A DNA stretch of 64,000 nucleotides from Dactylorhiza incarnata. Its lineage: Eukaryota; Streptophyta; Magnoliopsida; Asparagales; Orchidaceae. This document shows positions 9,882 to 24,260 of the stretch, piece by piece. Each line of letters begins with the position of its first letter. Position 1 is the first letter of the stretch. The notes under the pieces were generated by a model. The model had not been told where the DNA came from, did not search any database, and worked only from the letters and a program-made list of their open reading frames with translations. Where the stretch lies: the NCBI GenBank assembly GCA_033032865.1, contig JAWHQI010000040.1, positions 14,029,501 through 14,093,500 on the forward strand, written 5' to 3'. Made by a program: the position numbers and the translations under genes.

Positions 9882-12800
9882 TTCACCTTATATAGGACTA
9901 ACAATTTACGTTAATTATTGGACTTCCGAAGGTTTACCCGGTGAAGGGCTCGCAGCGGTACTAGGAGATACGATGGGATGACACCCAAATCTCTTTTTAT
10001 CAATATATTTATTTTTATGTGGTTCTAATTTCTTCCAGTGGTCTGTTGTGGACTAAAGGAGGTGCTGCGAGGTGAAGGTTTACGGTTTTGTTAAACGCAC
10101 ACCAACTGTGCTTATTTCCTTTCAAGTTAAGAGGGTTACAAATCCATTTCCACCAAGCCAAGTATTCTAACCTTTCAACCAGAGGTCCAATTATGATCTT
10201 ATGAGTGAAATTACAGAAGTTGTTTAAATCTCTATTGATAGATCATAAATATTTTATTAATTCCTAAACGTGACTAACAATAATAAATTCTAAACCTAAG
10301 TAGAATGTGCTGCAGAAATTATACAAATTTTTGTAGACTTTCCTATGGTCATCCCACTGTCATCTATAAATTTCAGCTCATTTGGATGAGAGAATAGAAA
10401 TATATAGTGGATCACATATTTTACTATATGCACACCACAAATCTTACAAGGTACCCCACGTGATACTCAAAATATCCACTAAGCCAATTGTCCTAAAGTT
10501 TTTACCAGAGGTTTGACATGATCTAATTATAATGTCATAAAATTTTGGGCATTTGTCAATGAGATTACACCAAAATTATTTCATTAACACGCGTATATGG
10601 CAATATTTATAATAAATTCTAAATCTAGGTGAGGTGTGCTCCAAATATTTTGGAGACATTCCTAAGGTTATCCCACGATCATGTATAAGTTTTCATCTCA
10701 TTTGAATAAGAGAACATAAACATCCAAGCTACACATCTTCCTATTTGCACACTACATACTCCATAAGATTGGTTCAAGTGTGGTTCCACAAGTTCTGCCT
10801 TCCCATATGACCCTAAATTTCTACCAAAGGTCTAATATAAGCAAAATATAGACACTACCAAAATTTGACTGATTATTGAAGTGATCTAATCACAACATTC
10901 CACTAACACATGTGCACATCATGTTATTGGCACCCCATAAGACAAACCCAAGTGTGGTTCATCAAGTCCCACTCAACCAAATGACCCAAAATTTCTATAT
11001 GAGGTCCAATGTAGGCAAATTAAGACAATACCAAAATCTGACTGATATTTGAAGTGATTTAAACACAAAATTAAATTAATACATGTGCACATCAATTTCA
11101 TTTAATTCAAAACTTGTGAAAAATGTGCTCCAAAAATTCTACAAATTTTTGGATCCCTTCCTAAGGTTTTCATATAGTCATGTATCAATTTAATTCATTT
11201 GGTTGAAAAACTAGAGGGGAATCGCTAAATAAAGTTTCTGCTATTGGCACCTCAAGCATGAATTACCATTTCCTAAGTTAAATCAAAATGGGTGCCAAAT
11301 CTCACACATCCTTAATACAAATGACCTAATATTTTTAATGGATTTCATTCCTAACATAATTATGCCACTTTAAATATTTTGAGGATTTAGTTCAGCGAAA
11401 AATATATATTAATTCCATTATTACCCTTGTGTGACAATAATTTCATATAATTCAAAACTTGTGAAAAATGTGAACGAGAAATTCTACAATTTCTTTGAGC
11501 CCTTACTAAGGTTATCATATAGTCATGTATGAAATTTCAATTCATTTGGTTTAGAAAACAATGGGAATCACTAAATAAAGTTTCTTTTATTGGCGCACCA
11601 AGAATGTATTACCATTTCCCTAGTCAAATCAAATTGGGTGACAAATCTCACACATATATTAACCCATATGTCCCAAATTTTCTACCAGAGATCCAAAATG
11701 GTCTAAATATGATACTACTAAAAATTGGACATTTTTCAAAGTGATATAGCACAATTAATTTCATTAAATTCTCATGTGAATTATTTCTAAATATTCATAA
11801 ATACTATAGAAAAATGGTCACCAAAAATTCCCAAGCTTTCAGAGTTGGTGTATTTAGCTATCAATCATGCATGTTCAAAGTTTCATAGACATGCAAGCCA
11901 TATTCTATAATTAATACACAAAATACAATTTTTGTAACATATACGAGACAACTCACTAGAAATTGATTTTGGGAGCTATAGGTCACCCCAGAAAATGTGC
12001 CACCCTAATTAGAAAGGTCGAGATCTGGCTAGACCATTCCTAAAAAGTGGCTAGAACATGGTTGTATATATGTGAAAGATTTAATTTAAGTCATGATTTA
12101 ATTGATGAGTTGCCGATAGCTAATTCTGCACGAATCTGGAAGAAGAACCAACAAAGACTGGTGGTCTTCTTTCTCAAGCGGATGGCTAGGAGGCCCAGAA
12201 CTTCAAACCTTAAATGCTCCCACTATAGAGCAACATTTTGCATGAAATTCACATTAGCTTTGTATTGAGAAGAAGTAGAACTTGGAACAAATTACAAAGA
12301 GAATTGTGGCCGAAATCCAAAATTCTATCATGGGCATTTCGAGCCTAAATCTCCATGAAATCCCGAAATCAATAGCTCAGTTGATGCTCGGTTTTCTTCT
12401 CCTAAGGATCTAAGAGGCTAATACAAGGGGAGTAGAGCGGAAGCTCAACTTATTGGGCCTATTGAGTGGGTATTCTTCCATGATGGCATGGTGGTGACAT
12501 GAATGCTCAGCCCTCTAGGAAATCCTTAATACTCCACCATTTCTCTCAATTTCAAGCTTGATTCCACTACATAGGAGGTAAAAAAACAATCTATGAGCTC
12601 GGTTTAGGGTTTAAAAGACTGAAAGGGAGAACTCCATAAATCAGGGGCAAAACTAGCTTTCTGCATAACTTCCCATTGCTCTAAGTGGCCTCTTCCTGCC
12701 TCCCAGCAGCTTTGAATTAATGGGGGATCAATTCTCCAGGGAAATAGTACATTATCATCCACTATGTGGCTCTCTCTTAGCCTCCACATGTTCTTCATGC

Positions 12801-14617
12801 ATGTTGAGTTATTTGACTTTGTCGACCATTATAGATAATGTGGTATGCTGAGGTGGACCTCGTAATCTCAGAATTAAATTAGTTAAGTGGTTAAAGCATG
12901 AGGGATGGAAAAATTAAGCTTTGAAATTCATATAAGCACATATTTGACCATGGTTGACTTTGATGTTGACCATGGTCAAAATGGTGATATGGCATGCTCC
13001 ATATGAGTGTTATGAATACCAAGACTCCTCATTGTGAACTATCAGTTGGGATCAATTGAGTAAGGTTGACCTAATGTTAGCTAAGGTAAAAATTGGTGAT
13101 GTGGCATGCACATTCATGGTGTTCATGACCTCATTGACTGCTCATAGTGTTCAACAAGTCTTAGTTAGGTCAATTTGGTCAATGGAAGTCCATTTTGGCC
13201 TAATTAGGCAATGTTGACCTAATTAGAGCTAATTTGACCTAAGCCTTTATTGTGGGTTAATTAAGCCAATTAGGGTACTAGTGACTCACCCTTGGTAACC
13301 TTGGGGTTCCTAGGACTACTACCCGGTCCAAGTTATCACAGAGTGACTCATGTCACCCAAGGGGGTCTAGTTCAAAATGGGATGTTATATGCAGAAGCTC
13401 TCAATTTCATTATATACACTAGTGGGATTGGAATGCACTACATCATCATGTCAAGCCTTGTCTCACTAACGTCATGGCCGTCATATGTGGTGTATTATTA
13501 CTCCTGCTGCTCATGCTCCTAAAATGATGTATTGCAATGACCGTTAGTCAAAAAGACTAAGCAGTTTCGGCATCCACTCCCCCGATGACTCCTTGGAACC
13601 GAGCAGGAGGATGGAAACATAGGCTACAATATAAACATCAGTGTATATACAAGCAGGTGACAAGGCATAGTATCATTTTATACTAGCAATTGTTATTCTA
13701 TGAGTAATCATCATAAGCAATTCTACAACTATATCAATAATTGTAGTATAAGTAAGAGCAGTATAAAAGAGCAATGTAAAAGAACAAGAAACTTTGTATA
13801 AATGTAACTTAACATCTAAAGATGCACATACAAATTTATAAGTTAAGGATCTTATCTAATAGTAGTAATTCATCATATAAAGGAGCCCATATTAATTTAT
13901 GTCATGAGGATCTACATAAGTGGTGCGATGCAATGCAATGCAATGCTATGTATGATGAATGTTGACCCAACCATGGTTTACTCACAGACATCTCTATGTC
14001 TATATAGACCTTTAGTTCCCACTTTGATGGTAGCTAACCTCTCAGGAACCTCTTGTCCGGGTCAAACAGAGGCAGTGGAGCGGGCATCTCCACAACTACA
14101 TGGGTATGCACACTATAAGACCTAGGCCTTATGTATGCCTCAATGCGTGAGCATGCGGAGCCTCTGCGTACTCTTGCTCAAATATAACCAGACGAGACCT
14201 CCAAGTCAAAGGGATGGTTTATTGGAAAAACGTCGCCGAGACACTATCTGAGCTGGCCCACTAGACCTCAACCAACTAGCCAAGTTTACATTCCTTCGTC
14301 GGTGTGTAACCAGACAGGTATCGTAGACCCACCATAAGTAATCCTATCATTAGGATCCATAAGCATATGTATTAGTAAAAACCCTCACATCATATATATA
14401 ACTGAGCTATCAGCTCCCAGGGATTATCAACCAAGTCCTCACTCTTTTCATCCATCTTAATAAGAAACAATTGTATAACTTTCGAGTTGATAACACCTTA
14501 TAGCCTAGGATCCAACTCTAGTGCATGAGAGTATAATATATGGTAAATTAATCGTGATCGTACAGATTACATACGGTACTAACCAAATATTTAGTGTTTA
14601 TTATCTGGTTGATAGGT
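9882..14617. repeat. Long degenerate repeat unit A, non-coding
   Basis: AT-rich sequence with no credible reading frame. Its start (TTATATAGGACTAACAATTT onward) matches 14,618 and, more weakly, 20,668. Its body matches unit B over several kilobases, including the segment ending GGTACTAGTG (about 13,276 here, 19,014 in B) and the GACCGTTAGTCAAAA segment (about 13,539 here, 19,458 in B). An internal duplication of about 345 bp is seen at about 11,090 and 11,440. It is probably old LTR-retrotransposon sequence. I could not assign a family or a strand. Confidence 0.55.
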
Positions 14618-15479
14618 TTAACTTATATAGGTCTAACAATTTACGTTGATTCTTGGACTTCTCGTGGTCTTCCATGTGGAGGGCTCGCAGCAGTGCTAGG
14701 AGATACGATGGGGTGACATCCAAAATCCTCTTTTCTCAAGTTATATAATCTTATGAGGTTTCAAAATTTCTTCCATTGCTCTGTTGTGGACAAAAGGAGG
14801 TGTTGCGAGGTGAATGTCTATGGTTTTATTAAACGCACCCCATGTGTGTTTGTTTCCTTTCAAGTTAAGGGGGTTTTAAATCCATTTCCACTAAACTAAG
14901 TATCATAACCTTTCAATTAGAGGTTCAATTGTTATCTAAGAGTGAAATTACAGAAGTTGGTAAAATCACCATGGATAGATCATAATTATTTTGATAATTC
15001 ATAAACATGACTATAACTATAATAAATTCTAAACCTACATAGAATGTGCCCCAGAAATTCTACAGATTTTGGTGACTTTCCTATGCTCATCCCACTGCCA
15101 TGTATACATTTTCACCTCGTTTGGATTAGAGAATAGAAATATATACTAGATCACAACTTTTATTGTATGTACACCACAAACTACACAAGATTGGTTCATG
15201 TGTGGTTCCACAAGTTCTATCTTTTCATTTGACACTAGATTTATACTAGAGGTCTAATATTAGCAAATTAAGACACTACCAAAATTTGACTAATTTTTGA
15301 AGATACCTAATCACAAAGTTCCTTTAACACATGTGAACATCATGCTATTAGCACACCACAAGACAAACCCAAGTGTGGTTCAACAAGTCCTACTCAACCA
15401 AATGACCCCAAATATCTACTAGAGGTCTAATGCAGGATTATTAAGACACTACCAAAATTTGACTGATATTTGAAGTGAT

Positions 15480-15754
15480 TTAATGACAAAATTCCATTAA
15501 TACATGTGCACATTAATTTCATTTAATTCAAAACTTATGAAAAATGTGCTCCAAAAATTCTACAAATTTATGGAGCCCTTTCTAGGGTTGTCCAACAGTC
15601 ATGGCACCCCAAGCATGTAGTACCATTTCCTAAGTCAAATCAAACTGGGTGCCAAATCTCACACATCCTTAATCGAGATGCTGTAATATTTTTACTGGAT
15701 GTCATTCCTACCAAGGTTATGACACTATAAATATTTGAGGTTTAATTCAATCAA

Positions 15755-15798
<44 letters not shown>

Positions 15799-16230
15799 TC
15801 TACTAGTACCCTTATGTGACAATAATTTTATTTAATTCAAAACTTATGAAAAATGTGCTCCAAAATATCTTCAAATTTTTGTTGCCATTCTTAAGGTTGT
15901 CCTACAGTAATTTATAAAATTTCAATTCATTTGGTTGAAAAACCAGAGAGGAATCACTAAATAAAATTTTTACCATTTCCTAAGTCAAAACAAATTGGGC
16001 ACCAACTCGCACACTTCCTTAATCCAAATTCCTTAATATTTTTATTGGATGGCATTCCTAACATGGTTATGCCACTGTAAATATTTGAGGGTTTACATCA
16101 ACCAAAAATATATAATAATTCCATTAATACCCTTATGTGACAATAATTTCATTTAATTCAAAAGTTATTAAAGATGTGCTCCAAACATTCTACAAATATT
16201 AGGATCCCTCGTAATGTTGCCCTACATTCA
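15480..16230. repeat. Tandem repeat of about 310-320 bp in unit B
   Basis: The marker ATGTGCTCCAAA preceded by AATTCAAAACTTATG-like sequence recurs near 15,540, 15,849 and 16,170. A (AT)17 microsatellite lies between the first two copies. Confidence 0.65.
15761..15794. repeat. (AT)17 microsatellite
   Basis: Uninterrupted alternating A and T over 34 bp within the AT-rich unit B. Confidence 0.95.
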
Positions 16231-16879
16231 TGTATCAAATTGCAATTCATATGGTTGAGAAACAAGAGGGGAATCACAAAATAAATTTTATGTTATTGCC
16301 ACCCCAAGAAAGTATTACCATTTCCTAAATCAAATAAAATTGGGTGCCGAATCACACATATCCTTAATCCAAATGCCCTAATATTTTCACTGGATGTCAT
16401 TCCCAATGTGGCTATGCCACTATAATTACTTGACGGTTTAATTCATACAAAAATATATATTAATTCCATTAATACCCTTATGTGACAATAATTTCATTTG
16501 CATGAGTATACAGAGAATTATACATGTTCTACACTTTTGCTAAGTGCACGCCAAACTTGCATGACCACTTCTAGGTCAAGTCATATTGGGTGCCAAATCT
16601 CACACATTTATTAACCCAAATGTCCCAAATTTTCTACTAGAGATCTAACATGGTCTAAATATGATACTACAAAAATTTGGACATTTTCAAAATGATATAG
16701 CACAATTAATTTCATTAAATTCTCGTGTGTATTATTTCTAAGTAATCACAAATACTATAGAAAAATGGTCACCAAAAATTGCCAAGCTTTTAGAGGTGGT
16801 GTATTTAGCTATCAATCATGCATGTTCAAAGTTTCATAGACATGCAAGCCATATTCTAGAATAAGTTCACAAAATACAA

Positions 16880-17900
16880 TTTTTGTAACATATACGAGGC
16901 AGGTCACTAGAAATTGATTTGGGGAGCTATAGGTCACCCCAGAAAATGTGCCAACCTAATTGGAAAGGTCTTTCCAAGCGCTACAACTTTCATGTTGATC
17001 CCAAGGTCGAGATTTGGCTAGATCATGCCTAAAAAGTTGCTAGAACATGGTTGTATATATGTGAAAGATTTAATTTAAGTCATGATTTAATTCATGGGCT
17101 ACAGATAGTTGATTCTGCATGAATCTGGAAGAAGATCAACGATGATTGGTTGTCTTCTTCCTCTAGCCGATGGATCGGATGCCCAGAACATCATCCCTCT
17201 ACACAACACCATTTTGCATGAAATCAATCCCATTATCTTTGTTTTGAGAAGAAGTGGAACTTGTGACAAATTTCAAAGAGAATAGTTGCCAAAATCAAAA
17301 GTTCTAGCTTGGGCATTTCGAACCTAAATCTCCATGAAATCCTGAAATCAAGAGCTCAATTGAGGCTCGATTTTCATCTCCTAAGGCTTGAGTGTTGTAT
17401 ATGAGAAAGGTCACTAGAAATTGATTTGGTGGAGCTATAGGCCACCCCAAGAAATGTGCCACCCAAATTTAGAAAGGTCATTCCAACATCTACAACTTTT
17501 ATGTTGAGCCCAAGATCCAGATTTGTCTATATTAAGCCTAAAATGTGGCTTGAACAAGGATGTATACATGTAAAAGATTTAATTTAAGCCATGATTTAAT
17601 TCCTGGGCTGCTAATAGCTGATTCTGCATGAATTTGGAAGCAGATCCAACGAAGACTTGTTCCCTTCTTTCTCTAGCCTATCGCTATGTTGCCCAGAACT
17701 TCAATCCTTAAATGCTCCCTCTATGGAGCATCATTTTGAATGAAATCTACCTCATTAGCTTTGTTTTGAGAAGAAGAAGAAGAACTTGGGACAAATTTTG
17801 AAGAGAATGGTTGCAGAAATCCAGATTGCTAACATGGGCATTTTGAGCTTAGATCTCCATGAAATTTCAAAATCTAGAGCTCAAATGAGGCTTGATTTTC
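16880..17900. repeat. Tandem duplication of about 490 bp in unit B
   Basis: The stretch beginning GGTCACTAGAAATTGATTTG (near 16,910) is repeated near 17,405, together with the following CATGATTTAATTC and ATCTCCATGAAAT blocks. Unit A carries this segment only once (about 11,950-12,400), so the duplication happened within B. Confidence 0.7.
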
Positions 17901-19014
17901 ATCTCCTAAGTATCTAAGGGGCTAGCATTATGGGAGCAAAGCAGAAACACACCTTATTTTGGCTTTTGTACATGTGTTTCTCTGTCATCTTGGTGAATTC
18001 TCCCATGGTGGGCTATGCACAAATCCCTCCTCTTCAGCTCTCTCTCTTTAGGAAAATGATGGGCTCTCCTCTTTAAGGTGTGAGAAGGGTGATGGAAGGG
18101 AGAAATCAGAAGAGGGAGATGAATTGGGGAGATCCCATATGAGGGGTTCGGCCATGGCATTGGATGCTTCTCCTTTGCTCCAAGTGTCCTCCTCTTGCTG
18201 CTAGCCGGTTGGAATCAATGGGGGGAAGCTCCTTTTCAGGCTTTGGGAACATGAAAATGGTCCAAGTGTCTTCCATCAAAGCTTCCTCTTGCATCAACTT
18301 GTAAATTTTTGGGGAAAATGACCAGATTGCCCTAACATGTGAGTTGTATGCCCAAATTAAGTGGGAATTCATGGTCATTGCTGTTTAACTACTGAAGGGG
18401 CCTATTAGAGTGGGTTAAGCCCATTAGAATTGAGGTTGGCTTAGAAATTCATTTTGGGGCTTATATGACCAAAGTTCACTTTTGAGTTGACTTTGGTCAA
18501 ATTAATGATGTTTCATGCCCCACTTGATGGTAATGAGCTCCCTGTCACCCCCATGAAGTATATTAGATCATATTGGGATCAACTTGACCATATGAAGACT
18601 AATTGGATTCAATTGGGGCTAAAAATTTTAAATTGATCTGTGGTTGACTGGTCAAAATTAAGGATTTGGGTGGCCCATTCATGTTGATCATGACAAAATT
18701 GGATTCTTTATATGTTTATGAAGTTTGGGTGAGGTCATTTTGACCAGTTGATGTTCATTTAGGGCAAATAAGGCAAGGTTGACCTAATTATGAGTAATAT
18801 GACCTTGAGTTGACTTTGGTCAAAATTTTTGGTTTGGGTGGCCCATTCATGTTGACCATGACCCCATTGACTCCTTAAGATGATTATGAAGTTAGGGTGA
18901 GGTCAACTTGAACATTTGATGTTCAATCGAGGCTAATTAGCCAATGTTCACCTAATTTGGGCTAATTTGATATAAGCCTTTGTTGTTGATTAATTAAGCC
19001 AATTATGGTACTAG

Positions 19015-19047
19015 TGTAAGACCCTTTTTTTGTTCCCGGGTCTTACA
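19015..19047. repeat. TG..CA short palindrome
   Basis: TGTAAGACCC and GGGTCTTACA form a perfect 10-bp inverted repeat around 13 bases. These are typical Ty3/gypsy LTR termini. They may mark a junction of two LTR ends or a collapsed LTR. Unit A lacks them at the same place. Confidence 0.6.
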
Positions 19048-20330
19048 GCCCAGAACCGCCATCTTGCTGTGACACCAACTTACGGGATTGGTCGCCACCA
19101 CAACACGCCGATTCTGCCGGCTAATCATCATCATCATCCAGGACAACCATAATTCTTAGTAAAAGAAGCGTTAGAAGAAACATGTCCACAAATCATATTA
19201 AAATATTAATTACATGATTACAATGTCCACAATGAGAAAGAACTAAATTAAAAGGGGCTTATTCCCAGCACATCAAAATCCTCACTACAGGTTCACTCAT
19301 GCCCTTGCAAAAGTCTCAAAAATATTTACATCCATATCTACTGTGGCTACTGCTGGTATGAGCTGCTCCATCTTGTCACGCTCTCTTGTCCTGTTCTCCT
19401 GAATGGGGGTCCTGCTACTCCGGTATATTGATTCCTAAAATGATGTGGTCCACCGACCGTTAGTCAAAAGACTAAGTCAAATTCCCCATCCCCTCTCCCG
19501 GTGACTCCTAGGCACCGGGTGGAAGGAAGAAGCGGAGGACAACAAGGAGTAAAAGAAAACCAAGCTGGAGACATGGGTCTAACAATCAAGTATATATATA
19601 TATATACATCAAGCACCTTTTCTCTAGACATTTTCAGGAGTAAATATAAGTACAAGAGTATGGCATCCATGTCTATAGTATATAAAAGGATGCAACATCA
19701 TGTAAAAAAGCAGCTATGAAATGTAAACCAGAGCAGGTAAAGAAATAACTAAAGCAAGTAAAGAACCCATTAGAGCAGCTATGGAAGTAACCTTAACTTA
19801 TGTGTATACGCACACAAATACATAGGCTAAGGGATCTAGCAAGAAGTAACCCCATTGTATAAAAGAGCCCATACTAATTTAAATGATGAGGTCTGGTTGT
19901 GCAATGATGTTATGCTATTCTATGATGTGCAATGCATTGATGCGACTCATGCACACGACTCTGTACGTACAGACCTTTTATAAGTTCCCTATGCTCGAAT
20001 GTGTCAACTCAGGTACCCGGTTGAGGCAAACAGGGCAGTGACGGGCTTGTCCACTTCCAGGCTTATGTCACACATCTCCCAGCCTAGACCTTACGTATGC
20101 CCATAAGAACACACATGGTATCTGCATACTATCTGGTAAGCACCACCTCAATCCCGCTTTTCGAGTCTCCGCTCAAGTACACCCCGTTGAGACAACATGG
20201 GAAGTTGATTGGGTCCTCCACTCCTAGGCCAGTATGACACCTCTCAGCCTAGACCTTATGTACGCCCCTAAGAACACACAAGGTATCCGCGTACTACTTG
20301 ATACAATAATGCCTCTAAGTGAAACACCGA

Positions 20331-20585
20331 GCCAACCGCTCGCTGGAGTAACCCATCCTTCTAATTTACAAAGCCTACTGCTCGCAGGACTTACCCATCT
20401 TTCTAATATACGGAGCCTACTGCTCGCCGGACCTACCTGTCATTTTAATATACTGAGGCTACTGCTCACAGGACTTACCCATCCTTCTAATATACCGAGC
20501 CTACTGCTTGTAGGACTTACCTGTCCTTCTAATATACCAAGACTATTGCTCGAAGGACTTACCTGTCCTTACTTGAGCAATACTA
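20331..20585. repeat. 42-bp minisatellite, about six units
   Basis: The block GCCTACTGCTCG recurs at 20,373, 20,415, 20,457, 20,499 and 20,541, exactly 42 bp apart. Because 42 is a multiple of 3, one frame stays open and spells a 14-residue repeat, but nothing else supports coding. Confidence 0.9.
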
Positions 20586-21299
20586 ATCCATCCAAAATTT
20601 GGGACGTGGATTATTCTATCAAGTTCTCCTATTTAAACTACTCTCATCCACCATTTAGTTATATTTAGAAGTTTAGGGTGAATCCTGGACTTCCTGAGGG
20701 TTACCCAATGAAGGGCTCACAGTGGTACTAGGGGATGCGATGGTGGCTGAAGCCCAAATCCCCTTTCCAGGATATTTACTCTTATTGGTGGCTACCCTTT
20801 TCACCAACCCATTACCTTTCTAGTTGCTCTAAAATCCAATGGTGGATTGCATTAGACAGGACAAATGAGCGTCGATGTTCAAATGAACATCGAGCCCTAC
20901 CTTTCTTAGTGGCCGCTTATTTTGTGTGTCGTCACATAATACCTACGTAAGGACCCAATATATACATCACTTATACTTGCCAACGATTCAATCATCTTAT
21001 CATGTCGTTGTAAACCCTGAATTGATGGTTTTACTAAATGCACCCCAATCCCCTTTCTTCCAATAAAGGCCACTAATGTTGAATCCTTTAAGCAATTTAT
21101 GGATTCATATTGACCAAGGAGTTAATAAATTCATGGATGATGGTCTGGAGTGGTCTAATTCACATAAATCGGTTTTTACTATTCGCAGACCGGTAAGCCT
21201 TAAAGTGAATCACATGCCCTACATGTTGGTCTATATTAATAATAACTAAGTAAGGGGTCATTTTAAATCCAGAGATTTGTATTGATTACAAAGTTATAT

Positions 21300-22260
21300 A
21301 TGCAAATTTCTATGATATTTCAGCAATAATAAATCATTAATTAGTTTCTTAAGTGATGAGTCCAAATACTACTTTGTGAAGGAAGTATGAAGTTTACTCA
21401 GTGAATAATTCTAATAAAATTTGCATGGCTTCATACTGATATAAAAAGACCTTTTACAAAATTTCATAATATTTCAACATCAATTATTCAGGGAATTAAT
21501 TTCTCATGTTATAGGTTCAAATTCTGCTTTGTGAAGGAAGTATTTCATTCACTCAATGATTAATTCTAACAAAATTCTCAGAGCTTCCTACTGATGTGAA
21601 AAGTCAATATATAAAATTTTATAACCATCCAACAACTATATTTCATGGTATGAATTTCTCAAATTATAAAGTCAAATTCTACTTTGTGAAGGAAGTATGT
21701 CATATACACAATGGTTAATTCTATTAAAATTCGCAGAGCTTCCTACTGATATGAAAAGTCTATATACAAAATTCTACAACCATCCAGCAAATATCATTCA
21801 TGGTATGAATTTCTCAAGTTATAACACAAATTGTACTTTGTGAAGGAAGTATGTCATATAATCAATGATAAATTCTAACATAATTTCCAGAGCTTCCTAC
21901 GGATATGAAAAGTCTATATACAAAATTCTATAACCATCAAGCAACTATAATTCATGGTATGAATTTCTCAAGTTATATAATCAAATTGTACTTTGTGAAG
22001 GAAGTATGTCATATACTCAATGATAAATTCTAACAAAATTTTCAGAGCTTCCTACTGATATAAATAGACCTTGTACAAAGTTTCATAACAATCCAGCATC
22101 AGTAATTCAGGGAATTAGTTTCTCAAGTTATAAGTCCAAATGCTACTTTGTGAATGAAGTATGTTGTTTACTCAATGATTAGTTCTAAAAAAATTCCCGT
22201 AGCTTCACACAGATATAAAAATTCTATGTACAAAATTTCACAACATTTCAGTAAGCTTTG
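21300..22260. repeat. 155-bp tandem array, six units
   Basis: CTTTGTGAA(G/T)GAAGTATG recurs at about 21,372, 21,527, 21,682, 21,836, 21,991 and 22,146, a spacing of 154-155 bp throughout. Each unit also carries CAGAGCTTCCTACTGATAT-like and CAAAATTCTATAACCATC-like blocks. The even spacing despite sequence drift suggests amplification by unequal exchange. Confidence 0.9.
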
Positions 22261-22539
22261 ACCCTATAATTACTCATTTAGGGTCTATGTGACCAAATCA
22301 TGTGAAGTCAACTTTCCTAGGGAAACTAACCCAAAGGTTGATGATTTCTAGTATAGAGTATTGTCCTATGATCCCAAGGACAGGTTTTATATTTCATGAA
22401 GGTTGACCAAGGGTAGACCCCTTAATTCTCATGTAATTCTTATGCTACAAGGTTATGTTATTTGCACACCAAATTTTCCTTACACTTGCATGTGAAAAAG
22501 ACTAACAAGTAGAGGTCCAAATGACCTAAAATTTTAACC

Positions 22540-24260
22540 ATGGACTATTAAATGCATAACCAACCTCCCAAAGGAGATTTGGAGTGATTTGAGTCCAAAT
22601 CACCCATATTGTACACCATATATGATCAATTAAATTTCAACAAAAACTTTAGAAAAATGTGCCCCAAAAATTCTATTTTTTGGGCACATAGTAGATCTAG
22701 GGTGCATACCCACATGGTTAAATTTTCAGACTCATATCATTTAATATATAAAAGTTATTCATAATTTAAGGTATGTCCATTACTAGGACCAGCCTTACTA
22801 CATCTGTCCAACATAGAGTTGTAGGGATCCAAATAATGTGACCTCATTTTCCACTAATAGTAGAAACAAAGTCCTACAAAAGTTATCTCTGCCTACTTTT
22901 CATTTTAAGGCCTCCAAGGGCCTCAAAAATTGTGTAGAAAATGTCTATTTCGCTAGGGCAAAAACAATATTTAGGCTGACATATATGAAGATTTTTCTAT
23001 GGCTCATTGAAACATGGATCTACTCATAAGAAAGGATCCAATTGAGCCAAAAATTTCACCAGTGACAAATATACTCATAACAAACCTCCCAAAGGAGATT
23101 TGGAATGATTTGAGTCAAAATAACCTATAACATGCACCATTCATGATTTATTTAATTTCTACAAAAACTTTGGGAAAATGTGGACCAAATATTCTAATTT
23201 TTTGTTAGGTGATGTATTATAGCAGCATAAAGGTGTGGCTAAAATTTTAGAGACTAAAACCAAGTCAAAAGAGCTAGAGTCACATAATACCCATTTGGGC
23301 TATATCCACACCACACCTTAACCATAACAAGGCATGCAAGTGGGTTAGCCCAACACGCAGTGGCCCAAATGACCTTAAACTCTTACCATGGACAATATTT
23401 GGTCTGGTCTACCATCCAGAGAAAATTTGAGTGAATTTGGAAATATATAACCCTAGATTTAAGCCATTCAAGGAAAACGAAATGTTGAATAAAACCTTAG
23501 AAAAATTATTTCCATAAATCCCCAATTTTTGGAAGGGAGTACTTAGGGCATGACTCATCCATGCACCAAATTTCAAGTCATTTAGAGTTATTTATCTCTC
23601 TAAATTAATTTCTAAAGATCTAGGGCTTCATATGTACATGTCTCACAAGAATGGGTGCCTAGGGCTACAGTGCTCCAAATAACCTCAAACAAATTTCTAA
23701 TTTTAGTTAAGGTCATAAATTACACTTTTTATTCAGGGGGTATTTTCTAGTGAAGTACCAATTAAGGTGAAAAGTCATCTGAAAGTGACTGTCACATTTA
23801 GGGCAGAATTTTTAATAACATTCATAAGGACACATTTATTTGAATATATAGATGGACATTCCCAAACACGCATTGATCAAAATGAAGTGAAATTTTTACC
23901 AGAGGCCTAAGTTATAATATTAAAGCTCCCACCAAAATATGGTGTAATTTCAGGGACTTTGGACCTTGTAAATATCTTCAACATGGGAAATGAATTGTTT
24001 TCAAAAACTTTAGGCAAAGTGTACCCAAAAAACCCAATTTTTGTACAGTGAATAAACTAGGGCATGACTCATGCATGCCCTAATTTTTGGTCTATTTGGA
24101 CAAACCAAATGATGTGGGCACCCAAAATGGTGTCTAGGGCTCAATGTGAACACCCTACACAAAAATGGGTGTACATGGAGCTACAGTGCTCCAAATGACC
24201 TCAAACAAATTTCTAATTTTAGTTAAGGTCATAAACTATACTTTTTATTCAGGGGCATAT
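22540..24260. repeat. Direct duplications about 500-530 bp apart in unit C
   Basis: CCTCCCAAAGGAGATTTGGA occurs near 22,566 and 23,085. CAAACAAATTTCTAATTTTA with its flanks occurs near 23,690 and 24,202. These are pairs of direct repeats within unit C. Confidence 0.7.

Larger units (their letters stand above)
14618..20660. repeat. Long degenerate repeat unit B, non-coding
   Basis: The second copy of the unit seen at 9,882, longer because of internal tandem duplications (15,480-16,230 and 16,880-17,900). After a 10-bp inverted repeat at 19,015-19,047 comes about 1.6 kb that corresponds to 13,276-14,617 of unit A. No motif of gag, pol or a host gene is seen in any frame. Confidence 0.55.

Noticed and set aside
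12047..12268. Short open frames in units A to C as host exons
   Set aside because: They are short, lack homology or splice context, and are not kept open in the matching part of unit B.
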